DNA from: Branchinecta lynchi | Taxonomy: Eukaryota; Arthropoda; Branchiopoda; Anostraca; Branchinectidae | NCBI GenBank assembly: GCA_023053575.1 | Contig: JAKZAP010000007.1 | Coordinates: 18,811,464 to 18,875,463 of the forward strand | Reading direction: 5' to 3' | Length of the DNA: 64,000 bases | In this document: piece after piece, positions 11,301 to 23,300 of the stretch | How positions within the stretch are numbered: position 1 is the first letter of the stretch | Layout of the letters: each line of letters opens with the position of its first letter | Notes under the pieces: generated by a model | What the model was told of the DNA's origin: nothing | The model's database searches: none | The model's input: the letters and a program-made list of their open reading frames with translations, nothing else | Program-made: the position numbers and the translations under genes

Positions 11301-14300
11301 TATCTTTTATTGTCGTTGTAGATATTGCGTACCGTCTGTATTTATGGTTAAGTGTTCGTTTACCTTTTTTTTTATAAATAATTTGCAAATGCCTTATTAC
11401 TGGCTGCACTGCACGTAATAAATTCATTCATTTATTCATTGAGCGCTCGTCCTCGTCAAACAAACGAGAATGCGCTGTGAGGAAACCGTTTCTATCCCTC
11501 TGTGGCAGGCTTGTGCAAATTATGGGAAACATTTAAGATCCCATAATGTGTCCCAGACTCTTTTGAGTATTGGGGTTCCCAGACACTGATGATTTTACTC
11601 TATTTATTGTAAAACACCCGTCTTGTGAGCTCAGGAGAGTAGAGGCAAAGCGCGGCGTTTCTTTCTAAAACAAATTCTACCAGCAAACGACGTGCTGATC
11701 CCTTTGACAGCCTTGTACTCTCGGTCATTAGCAAGAGTGGTACAAATCCTATTTTATCTGTCAAAGTAATATCATTTTTTCTGCAGGTTTTTGCACTGAA
11801 CCAGATTGCAACCTTTTCAAGAAGCTGAACGTTGGTAGCTCTCTGGACGCCATCTTCGCTTTCCTTCGAGATTCAAACGTCGATTACTCCAAAACCTTCC
11901 AGTTCCTAGATGTCTCTACGTCTGTTCCAACAGCCATTGGTCTTCCCCTTACGCTGTCAGCCAATGGAACTTCCACTGTTACTCTGAAGATGGCAGGGAA
12001 GGTTTCCATTAAAAATTGGAGATCCTTCTATGTTGGAGGCTCCCTAAAGCCTTCTGCTGTAGTCGAGATCAATAGCGTAATGGCTGTAGACGCTGGACTT
12101 ACCAGGTCAGGCATTAAGGTTCGTAATACCTTGAAAACCGCCACGTCACTAGATGGCAGGGTGCAGATAAGTGGTGGTGAGCTTGTATCTGTTCACCTGG
12201 ATACGCCCAAGGATAAAGTAGAAGTTTTCGAAATTCAGTCGGATGTGTTCTTGATCAACAAAAACGAGCATAAGAAACCCAAAATAGACTCGGTAGTCAA
12301 GAGGATCTGTAGCTCTGACATTCTGGGGGCATCAATTTGCAGCGAGGTGCAGTACCCAAAGGGCGCCGCCCCCTTCCCCCTGACGCCGTCCAAACTCGGC
12401 CTCTACTTAGAAAAGACCGACTCTCATACTGGATACCAGTTCGAATACAAATGGACCAACGATATTGTGAAGAAACTGTCTATCCAAAACATAATGCTCA
12501 CGTTCGACATGCCTGGTTCGCGCCTCGATCGTCGCCTTGCAACCAAACTGACCATTGATGAACCAGGTAGAGCTCTACGTTTTTCATTGCAATGCCCGTC
12601 CAAAAGAATCGACGCCACCGGAAAATACATCAACAGTGACTCTATGAAGAGCACCGATGTTATTGTAAACGTTGACGGGGAAGAGTTTGCAAGTATTAAG
12701 GCATCCCTTCGGTCGGATGCTAAGTTGAGCTCCGGAAGATTTGAACCCAGCCTTGTTGTGACCAGGAGAGGCGCTGAACTGCTGAACTTGAAAGGATCTC
12801 TGAACTACGTGGCGGATTCGAAGTATGGACTGAACTTGACCCTGTCGCAACTAACCGAGGAGCCAATTCGGGTCACGGGTAAGGAGGCTTTACGCATTTT
12901 CTTTTAAGGGGTGTGTTTCTTGTTTGGTTCTAGTTCTCTAGATGCATGGCTTCACTTCCCTTTTCTTCACAAATTTGACTTGAATGCAGAGATCTTGGTC
13001 GGAATTTTTGTTTGGGGATTTTTTTTAAGTTGGTCTAGATGCATGTATTCACTTCCGTTTTCGTCATCAAGTTTGGTTTAATCCTACAGTATTTTCACTA
13101 GATTACGGATCAGTCTTCCCAGATGAGCGTGAATCAATAATCTGGATTTTTTTGGGATCCCAAAATGTAAGTGGCGGGATACCTATGACATCGCAAAAGT
13201 TGTCCATATGTCCGTCCATCCATCCGTCCTTCCGTCCGTCCATCCATCCGTCCGTCCGTCTGTCCATCCATCCGTCCGTCTGTCCGTCTGTGTGCACTAT
13301 AACTCTCGAAGGGAATGAGATATTTTGATGAAACTTGGTGTGAGGCCTCTATTGGGTCAAGATTAAGGTCGAGTTCGTAGATGGGCTCTGTAGCTCTACA
13401 TTTAGGGGTGGGGGAGGGGTTTTAAATTAAGGGGCAAATGAATTATTTTTAAACAGATAATATTATAGTCGATTATGGGGTAAGAAAGCAGGCTGAATAC
13501 GATGGTCAAAACCATTTTGTCATCGGACAAGTAGTTCGCCCGGAATCCGGCCAAAACCGGAAAGTTTGTTAAAAGTAAAAGTTTTATTTGAAGTTGATTA
13601 GATGTTCTATTTAGGGGTAAGAAGACATGCTGAACACGATAGTGAAAACCTCTACCAGGCAAACTTGTTCGCCCGGAATCAGGCCGTAACCAGAAAATTT
13701 GTTAAAGGCAACAGTTTTATTTGAAGTTGATTAGATGACAGATTTAGGGGTAAGAAGAGACGTTGAATCTGTAGATGACAATCTTTTTTTTTTACCGGGA
13801 CATATATTTCGTTCGGAATCCGGTTGATACCGGATTTTTGTTTTAAGTTAAAGTTTTACTTGAACTTGATTATATGTTGTTTATACGATAAGGAGATACA
13901 CTGAATTCGTTTCTGAACTTTTTTTTCTCTGGACAAGTATGGTACTTCGTTCGCAATTCTCTGGATCAGATATTAGATTTTTGGATCCCATCGAAACCTT
14001 TGGTCTTATTCTAAATAGATTTCATTTGTGCCCGGAAACCAAATCTGGAAAGTGAAAACCAAGATTTAGCTGAAGGTTGTCGTACAGCTGTTAGATAATT
14101 CATAGTTAATTAGAATGTTTATGCTACGTATCTCTTAGGTACAAAGTATTCTTTTTGCTAATTTTGTCCCAAAGTTTTCTTGGGTATAGTGGCAGAGTTT
14201 CTCTAATTTAATGCAAATTGAGCCAGAAATTTCACAGCAGTTAGTTTTCGAAATTGTCGAAAGAGCTTTTATTTATTTGGATGGTATCACATTTTTATAG

Positions 14301-17300
14301 TTTTGATGGTCCAGCCATTATTGTGTCAATAGCAAAGAACAATAGCGTGACTTCACAAACTTCTTCGAACAATGTCAACATTTAACTAAATCTGTAGTTG
14401 CCGTGTCTCTAAATGGATAGTGAACTTGATATTTAGTTAAATAAAATCCGTATCAGCCTTATTTTAGCAATAATTTTGTTAATACATTTGTTTTATTTCT
14501 GTGCAGTATTTTTTTGGGAAATGGCGACATCGGCAGTCAAAATAGTTGTGGAACAGAGCGTTATCGAAAAGTATGGTACTTCGTTCGCAATTGTCTGGAT
14601 CAAATATTAGATCTTTGGGATCCCATCGAAATTTTTGGTCTTGTTCTAAATAGATTTCATTTGTGCCCGGAAACCAAATCTGGAAAGTGAAAACCAATGT
14701 GAAAACGGATAGTAGCCACATCCATGTTCAGATATCTCTGAAACGAAGATTTAGCTTAAAGGACCTGTCTTACCCTCTAATACTAAACTTCACAGTAGTT
14801 AGTTTTCGAAATTGTCGAAAGTGGTTTTATTTATCTGGATGGTATCACATTTTTATGGTTAATACTTAAAATAGTCGTAAAACAGAGCGTTATCGGTAAC
14901 CTGTGTCGTAGGTGACATCGTCAGCGACAACGGTAAATACGAAGTATCTGCGGCGCTTCGTTCCTACATGCTCACTAGCAACCTCAAAGGAAGCGTCAAA
15001 GCCACAGACAATGTCTTCAATACTAAGATGTCTTTGGACTATTCAGTTAAGCAGGGAGCTCAGCAGAAATTGGACTTGGCTGGAAAGTGGTCAACAACGA
15101 CCAAGGACAGTCTCCAGAAATATGTCCTGAACTGGAACTTGATTGTGAGTGGACATTCTTTGTATATGCCTGTTTATCGGTCGCAGAGGATTGACTAAAT
15201 TGTATAGGAGTGCGTGATAACTTCGAGCGTGTTCCACCCTCCTAACAATAGTAACTGTTTGTTACTATTTTCGTTACAGCCTCGTAAAAAGTTACTACGG
15301 TGACCGTTACAACCTTCTCGAAGTAATTACTAATAGTAACTATTTGCTTACCCCGCTCTGGAGCGTAGTAAGCGTGGTAACTACGAATCTCTGGGATGTG
15401 ATTGGTCGGATTAGTCCGTGGCACTACATTAAGTTTGCAGAAAATAGGAAATATGTTCCAGCCTTTACGCCAAGAAGCCAGAATTCATGACGTCATGCGT
15501 AGTAACTACTGTAGTACGGTGGAACTTCAAGAGTTGTAAGCATTGAATTGTAAGCATTGTAGCATGTCTGTCCACCTCTATCCAAGCCACGACTTCAAAT
15601 TGGCGATCTTACGAAACGAATCAGCGATCTTAAAGATTCGTTTCCTTGTGTCCCTGACTTTTCAAAAGCCTGACGAGGGTCGAAATATCACTGCCAAAGC
15701 GTCGTAGCTATCTATCCGTTTTTAGCCATTGTTTGAATATGTTTCCCAGTCAGCTTTTTATGGGCTCAGAATACATTTTAACAAAATGAGACGGAATTTT
15801 GTTTTATTTAACTGGTATAGAGATAAAAAGTAAAAAAAAAATCAGCTAAATATTTGGCAGTATTTCTTTCTTTCAATAATTTGCTGTGAGTTTACGTCAT
15901 TTCTGCCTAACAATCAGCCATGTTTTCATCCAAGAAAATGGGTTGTCTAGTAAAATAGTGTATGCAGTCTGACCCACTGAATAATATATGGGTGGGTGGG
16001 ATCGACCGACACGTTGTCATACATTGTCGGAGCGGATAACGATTTATGAAAAATAAGGGTTTCACGCAGTGGGCTACCTTCCACGAATAGATGACTGGCG
16101 ATTGAAAAGCCACGTTTGTATTCAGATTCAAATCTCAAGCGTTATACTAGAACTTAGCGTTGTGAAGAGGGCCGTAAATATTCTGAACGTCAGTATAGAG
16201 CTAATAGTGGAAAATGAAAAAAAAAAATACTTAAGACAATTCAAATAATGCAGTGTGTTCAGTTAAATGATACAAAAATGAGTTGGCTTTTCAGTTGAAC
16301 TTTGAGAGGGTCCTATAGACACTTCGTTTTTGTCTTTGATTGTTGCTCTGTTCACTGGAGGCTGAGCTATAGTTGGGTCCCGATAAAAGTGTGCCACCAC
16401 CTGTCGGTCAAGTAACGAGGCTGAACAAGAAAAATCTAAAATCTTTCGCAAATCACATACGGTAGGGTAGGAATACCGTGCAAGAACGCATTCGGGATCC
16501 AATGAGAACCGAAGAGGTGCTTATGAGCTTCGATGGTCTGCGAGCTAACTAAAATTTAAATTTATACTCTTGGGCGTTGGACCACTGCAGTCTTAAGCTC
16601 AGTCACTTCGAACTGTTAGGTTTATCAAACCGATATAGGTCTCTCTGTTGAAAAGTGTTATACGAGCTCTTTAGGAGTCTCTCTTGTGTTAGTTAAACTT
16701 CCTTTATCGAAAACGTTCTAGTGCGGACTAGTTTACTGCCTTAGCGGAAAAATCCGAGCATCCTAATTCGAAGCCATCGTGCCCAGGCTCATGTCGCAGG
16801 TACGCGTCACAACCATGGATTGTCCTCCGATAGGCTTGGATCAGAAATAAACCTATTCTCCTTTTATTTATTCTAGACAATAGTTGCGTTTTTGATCGAA
16901 GTTTCTAGATTAGTTTCTTGACACTTGAACAGTTTCTTTGTCCTTCAGACTCTGACCGTCGAACTTTGTGAGCTAGCAAGTCCGAAGTTTGCATTAAACG
17001 TTGAAGGACCGGCGACCGGGCAAGGATTGCCAGAGTCGTAAAAACACTTATTAAGCAAACGGTGAGTCGATGGAGTTTGAAAACGGAAGTTCAGCAACTG
17101 GCTAAGCCAACGGCGAAGAAAACTTCGATAAATAACGCAACTAATATTGTGCTTGAAAACGTTTAAAGTTTAACCGAAAAGGGCTGAGATAGGACAATCT
17201 AGTTTCCATCACCTATTCACTTAAATTAGCTTGAAGGTGTGTTACTTCGTTGCTCCGTTACTCAGGGATAGTCAGTTTCCGGATAGTGGACTTTCTGTGT

Positions 17301-20300
17301 CGGATTTATGTGCTTGACGAAAACTATTTGCGAAAAAGGAGTGTTCACGAAGGGAGCCACCTGCCGCGAGCTGATCCCTGGCCACTGTTAGGCCGCGTTT
17401 GTATTGAGATTCAAACTCTCCACGTCATTGTAGAATTTGTGTTCTGGGGGCGGCCGTGGATATGCTGAACGTCACTACTAGAGCAGCTAGTGGAAAATAA
17501 AAAAATTACTTAGCAGTGTCCAAATAATTGAGTGTATTCAATACAATTATACAAAAATAAAGTTGGCTTTTCAGTTAAACTTTAAAACGGAAGGATTGGG
17601 GGCTCTATTTCCTGTGTCCACCACTGTAATCTTTTCTTCTCTTTCAGTCAACACAGTTCCCTGTCGCCAACTCCGAACTTAGTTGGGAGCTTCTCGCAAG
17701 TCCTAAGTACGTTGAAAATGAGGGAAAGATTGCTGTTGCCGGTGAATCTTGGTCACTTCATCAGCTTTATTCCAAACAGAAGATAGGCCGGGAGGAATCC
17801 TTCAAGGTGAAGTTGGCTCTGCAGTCTGAGAAGAGAGGCGTTGACTATCATGCGAGCTACAGTCATGTGGTGAGTACGGTAAACTTGCTAGTTTAGACAT
17901 ATTTTGATTTATTTATGGCCCGCCTTTCGGGTATAGCGCGGTAATAAAAAAAAGGTAAAAAGTGCGAGTGAAAATACTTAAGAACATAAAATAATCATTA
18001 CACATGTTTACATTCTCCAGATATACCTAAAACGTATTGACACAAAATAGACGGTTTCTGTTCCATGTTCTGACATATATTGATAGCTTAACAATCGGCT
18101 TTGCTTTGATAGTTGCGCACTTTTAATAATTACATATAAATTTACGTACGGCTTCGGCTGATTGTAGGCCTCTATCTCTAATGCGGCATAATCTACATTC
18201 GATAAGAATCATCAGGGTATACTGTTGGTTGGTGGGGTACTGTTCGCTTAGGGTATTTTTTGACAAGTACATCAAGGGCATAAGGCGTATTCTCGCTGTT
18301 CCCCGAGGACTCCATAATCTGCATAATCTACAATGGTTAAGAATCACGAGAGTCGTAGGGTATACTGTTTGGTTCGTGGGGTACTGTTCGATTAGTCTCT
18401 TTTTTGACAAGTATATCAAGTGGCATAATAAGGCGTATTCTCGCCATTCCCCAAGGACTCCTAAGGGCATCAAGGGGAATGACGAGATTAGAGGGAGTCA
18501 ATTGATGCGGACTTCGCCGAAGGAAAGCAACGAATACGGAGAATGCTTTCAAAATGGACTTTGTTCCAAAAAAATATTCAGGTGACGGAATTAGTCCGGA
18601 TCTACTTTATTTTCGGTTTTGGTTATTCAGCAATGGTTATCTTTGATTAATTTTATACTGTTATAACTTACAAGCAAAACATCGTAACCACAATGAAAAA
18701 TATGCCATTTTGTCAAAATCAGTTTAAACCATAACCGAAGTAATATTGATATCAGAAATGTCTACAACCGTCTCTAACATCTGCTTTAAAAAGAATAAGA
18801 AAGCAACTCCCAAAATCGATTCATCACCGAAGTTGAAAGGAGCCCTTTTATGATGATGGTCGACTCCCCGTCAGTGGGGACTTGGGAGAATACGGAGAGC
18901 GAGTCCCTGGGACAAACAAAAACACTGGGACTCCTGAAGATGAGCACTCTGGGAACGGCGAGAATACGCCTATAGAAGGAATACAGCGACGCTTCACTAA
19001 ATTTGGGCCCTTTCCTTTTGTGAATTACCTTATCCACGGCGACTATAGGCCCTCATTTACCTGCACAGGCATATCGCATCCAACCCTGCTTTTGATCGAA
19101 TGTTTCAGTGAGCGTGTTCCACCCTTCCACAAATAGTAACTATTAGTTACTATTTCCGTTCCAACCTCACCAAAACTTACTACGCTGACCGTTCCAACCT
19201 TCTCGAAATAGTAACTAATAGTAACTATTTGCTTACCACGCTCGGAAGCGTAGTAAGCGTAGTAACTACGCATCTCTGCAACGTGTTTGGTCGGATTTGC
19301 CCGTGGCATGATGTTCTGCTGGAAAATAGAAAAGTCGTTCTAGCCTTGACGGCAAAAAGCCAGAATTTGTGACGTCATGCGTAGTAACTACGGTAAGTAG
19401 GATGGAACACGCCCAGTATCTGTCCCGGCTTATACTATCGGTTTACCGTGTTATCTTTTGTAATTTAACTTTATTTTAATATTTTTCAAACTTACTACAG
19501 GAGATCAGATTTGTTACTTTTTGCGGCTACTCCTCCTTCCGTTATTGGCGTTATGTTTAATATATTTTTACCCACAGTTAACTATTTAGGTAACCTAGCT
19601 TCCGATAATAAACCCATATGCCAAACCCGGATGTCGCCATATGGCACCAGCAGCCATTTTGTTTCCGATTTCTCACCTTTTTTCGTCATAGAATAACCTA
19701 GAAGTAACAGGTTTTCCCCTCAAATTTTTTTTAGCTTTGCCAGATCGTAACTCAGGCGTGAAAGGGTTAATAGAATTCAAATTAATTCGCTTCCAGATAT
19801 GTCCTACAATAGCTTATCCAATTTCAGTTTTTCTTTTTTTTTTACTAAGGCTACATTATTATTAAACAAAAAACAATTTTTTTTCATATTACTTATGTAT
19901 AAACTCTATAAAAATTCTTTAAAAAAATATATATTGACTTAAAAAAAACCCAGCAAGAAACTATACTTCCATAGGCTACATTTACTATGAGCTTTTCAAG
20001 TGTTAGGTTTCAAGATACAAATTTTGATACGACCGTTTTAAGCGTTATGTTTCTCGAAAAGATTACATTTCAGGGTCATAACATATATACTCGCATAATG
20101 TGCGCAAACATGTGTTATCTGTTATTTAATTTCCGATAGTGTAGATTGGTATATGATCCTGGTTTCCGCCACTTTCAGCTACGTTGTCTTTCAGGAATCC
20201 GATAAGTTGTTCTCTCACAAGATGAAGTTCAAGTCTTCCGATGAGAACGAGTACTCGACTGTTATCGAATTCGAAACTGAGGATAATCGACAATCTGTAC

Positions 20301-23300
20301 GCCTCGAGGGGGTATGCCCCTACAGCTCCGCCTATTTCCGTTCTGATGTCGTCGATACTGATCGAAATGTTGTGACCCTTACGGCGGCCGGGAAGTGGGG
20401 TGATCAAGAGGAGACGAAACTAGTGGCAAAGCTAAGCAACATGGACACGTTTGAAGAGGTAAGTCGGCAAAACCGACTGGCATTCATAGCCACCCCCAGG
20501 CTAAATTCTGTTGTAAAGTTTCTGGTGAGCACCAGAAATTTTGATTTCTATTTTGCATTTCCAGATTTTAATTTCTATTTTGTATTTCATTTAGTTCTTA
20601 TTCTAGTAATGTCTAGTGTTTTGTTAGTTTTAGTTTAGTGTTAGAACAGTAGTTACAAGAAATTGAGTACTTTAAAAGTTTATTAGTTTTTAAATATTGC
20701 ACGCTACTTTGGACATTATGACTCTTACGACACATTTAATTCGCAATTGCACATACATACGTTTTCATATTATTCCTAGAAAGACGAGAAACCAACTATC
20801 GGCTACGTCCGGCTATATAGTAATAATAATGATCATATATAATAAATGTATCTACATAATAATAAAAATAATTTATTTCTTTCCCACAAATTCCAGAGGA
20901 AAAACAAGTGGAGTATAATAAAGAAAAGAAAGGAAGAAAATACTAAAATAACTATACATACAAAATACTAGCACATAAATAATGGGGGGGGGGGATGAAA
21001 ACCGAGAGTTAAATAAGTAAGTTAAATATGATAAATAGAATAAATGATAAATATTATTGATTGAATGGGAACGTTTCTCCTAGCCTAAGATGGTTGTTAT
21101 AACTTTGGTTTCCTCGGATTGTGTTTCTTCATTTTGCGTCCACAGTGTGTATCGACCTTATTTATTTGTCGCTGAAAAATTCCTTCTTACGGTAGAACGT
21201 AACGCAAAGTGGCGCAGTCAGTGTGAACTGAGATAAAGCTACGTGCAAATAAGATCCCATAAGATTTCGCATCCGAAAACACGCAAGCGAAATTCACGTC
21301 ATTATTTCACGTTACAATATGCATACGATGCGTCAAAATTTCGGAGCGAAGGAGGCAATTCGCATGCGACTGTGTGTGAATGTACCTTAAAACACACCTC
21401 GCACTATTTAAGCCGCGTTATATTTAGCCTTGTCCCGGTCCTGTGTTATAATTGTATGCAAGTTTATTATTTATGACAATATTATCAATCAATCAATCAA
21501 TCAATTTATTTAATTCGTGATATTACACATCACATAATAAAATTACACTAAGACAGGAAATTTCTTTACTAAATATATACAATCATTTTAACCATTCGGT
21601 GGCTCGGGGCAATAACACAGTCGGCGGAAAAGTCGGTAGAAATGGCCGGAACGGCATTCTGCATTCTCACGAATTGCCTTTAAAAGTGGATTTTCGGAAA
21701 CTTCTACCCTTGCAACAAAACTAACTATCGCTTTCCGTCTCATAACATCAAAGGATTCAGTTTCATTTTCTAAAAACATTTGACTAGCAGAGTAACGTCG
21801 ATTATATGAAAGGAGATGACGGAATGCATTGTTAAAACAAACTTTTAATTTACGCATCGTCGTTTCAAGATAGTTATCAAAAAGTGGGAGACAATATAGT
21901 TGCGTGCAATACGTCTTAAATAAAAGAATTCTCACCGACACAGTACAAAATTTAAAATTACGAATTAAGTGGTTCGCACGCGCACAAAGACCCCGATACT
22001 GACTCGAAATTGCTGAATCATCATACAGATCATCGTCTAAAAAATAACCTAAGTACTTCACTTTATGCACTCTCTTCAAGACAAAATCACCAAGTCGAAT
22101 AGCCGGAAATATCAGGGATTTAAAATGTTTCGGGATAAAAATCATGTAATTGCATTTTGCAGAATTGAAAATAATGTCATGCATCGCTGCATAATTTGCA
22201 CAAATCTTCAACAGGAGATTTAGTGCGTTCGCCGACGGCGCCATTAGAACCATGTCATCAGCGTAAGCGATCGAATTCAAAAACACACCAGAGATGTTAC
22301 AGCCTACACGGCTCTCCATTAATTGTTTACAAAGGTCATCTATAAAAACATTAAATAAAAGAGGTGAAATAATTCCCCCTTGTTTAATTCCGTTAGCAGC
22401 ATGAAAAGGAGCGGACAGTTTTGACCCCCACTTCACACGAAACTCCTGTTGAACATACCAATTTGAAAGGAAATCAACCAGCAGCTTTGGCATACCCCTT
22501 GCTCGTAACTTTTCAAACAACAATTCGTGGTTCACACGGTCAAAAGCTTTTCGTATATCTAGAAAACAAGTGAAAACAGGACTTCCAAGACCCAGATAAT
22601 AACACACAGTTTGCTTAAATGAAAAATACAAAAGTCGGTACCATGCTTCTGTTTAAAACCAAACTGATTAAAAGATGTCTTTAAAAAATCAATAGAGTGT
22701 TTCAACAACAAATGCTCAAGTAGCTTCGAGAAAACTGTTGTAATAGCAATGGGGCGGTAATTATCGATACTTGTGAGGTCCCCGCACTTGTTCTTTAACA
22801 GAGGTATGATCATAACCTTCATCAGGTCTGGGGAAAGACAACTGTGAGCGAATGCGCAGGTAAAGTATACTGAAAGTAAAGCGCACAGGCGCTGCCGGTT
22901 AGTATACTTCACATGCTCGGCAGACAAACCGTCCTCGCCGGCTGCTTTGTTCGCTTTCAGTTCTTTCGAAATCACTTCGTCAATTTCATTACTCGTAAAA
23001 CTAATTCTATTAACTTCGCAATCGCAGTCATTAGCACAGCTAGGCGAATGCGAATCACTGGGGACTGAATTGAGCAAGTCACTGAAGTGGGAACGCCATC
23101 TTACCACGATGTTGGACTCACCAACCTGTCCATCCAAAGTGGACGCTAGCGCATGCGGGACACTATTGACGGTTCGAAAGGTCGACCACAGATTCTTACG
23201 ATCACCAAGGTAAGCTTCAGCCATCTTGTCCGCGATGTGCTTCTGCCGAGAAGATTTACACTGTTGCAAAGCAGACCGAAATTCTTTGCGTTTCACTAGC

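Larger units (their letters stand above)
10583..11786 (+). other. Intron 6
   Basis: Holds (AAGGT)5 at about 11072-11098 and a probable LINE 3' end at 11225-11445. Elsewhere AT-rich and featureless. Confidence 0.65.
12879..14911 (+). other. Intron 7
   Basis: Holds family A copy 2 (13147-14010). Next come two partial copies of neighbouring sequence (13938-14340 and 14533-14895) that run up to the exon 8 acceptor. Confidence 0.75.
15145..17647 (+). other. Intron 8
   Basis: Holds family B copy 2 (15226-15526), family L (15655-15775), the right part of a family F element (15850-16305), a relic of exon 9 (16949-17040) and family F copy 2 (17164-17584). Positions 16310-16940 show no feature. Confidence 0.75.
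17870..20194 (+). other. Intron 9
   Basis: Holds a tandem duplication (18184-18462) with an inverted related segment (about 18840-18990), and family B copy 3 (19111-19412). Positions 19413-20194 are AT-rich without features. Confidence 0.7.

Noticed and set aside
13103..13297. A Trp/Met/Asp-Gly repeat peptide on the minus strand
   Set aside because: Product of the CCGT/CCAT microsatellite inside family A.
16949..17037. A mutually exclusive alternative exon to exon 9
   Set aside because: The only GT near its end leaves 89 bases, which breaks the 0-0 phase, and the frame hits a stop. A relic is more likely.
20459..20638. Exon 10 extending to a stop at 20638
   Set aside because: GTAAGT at 20459 is a consensus donor, the residues beyond it become low-complexity hydrophobic, and the gene continues in phase at 34385.
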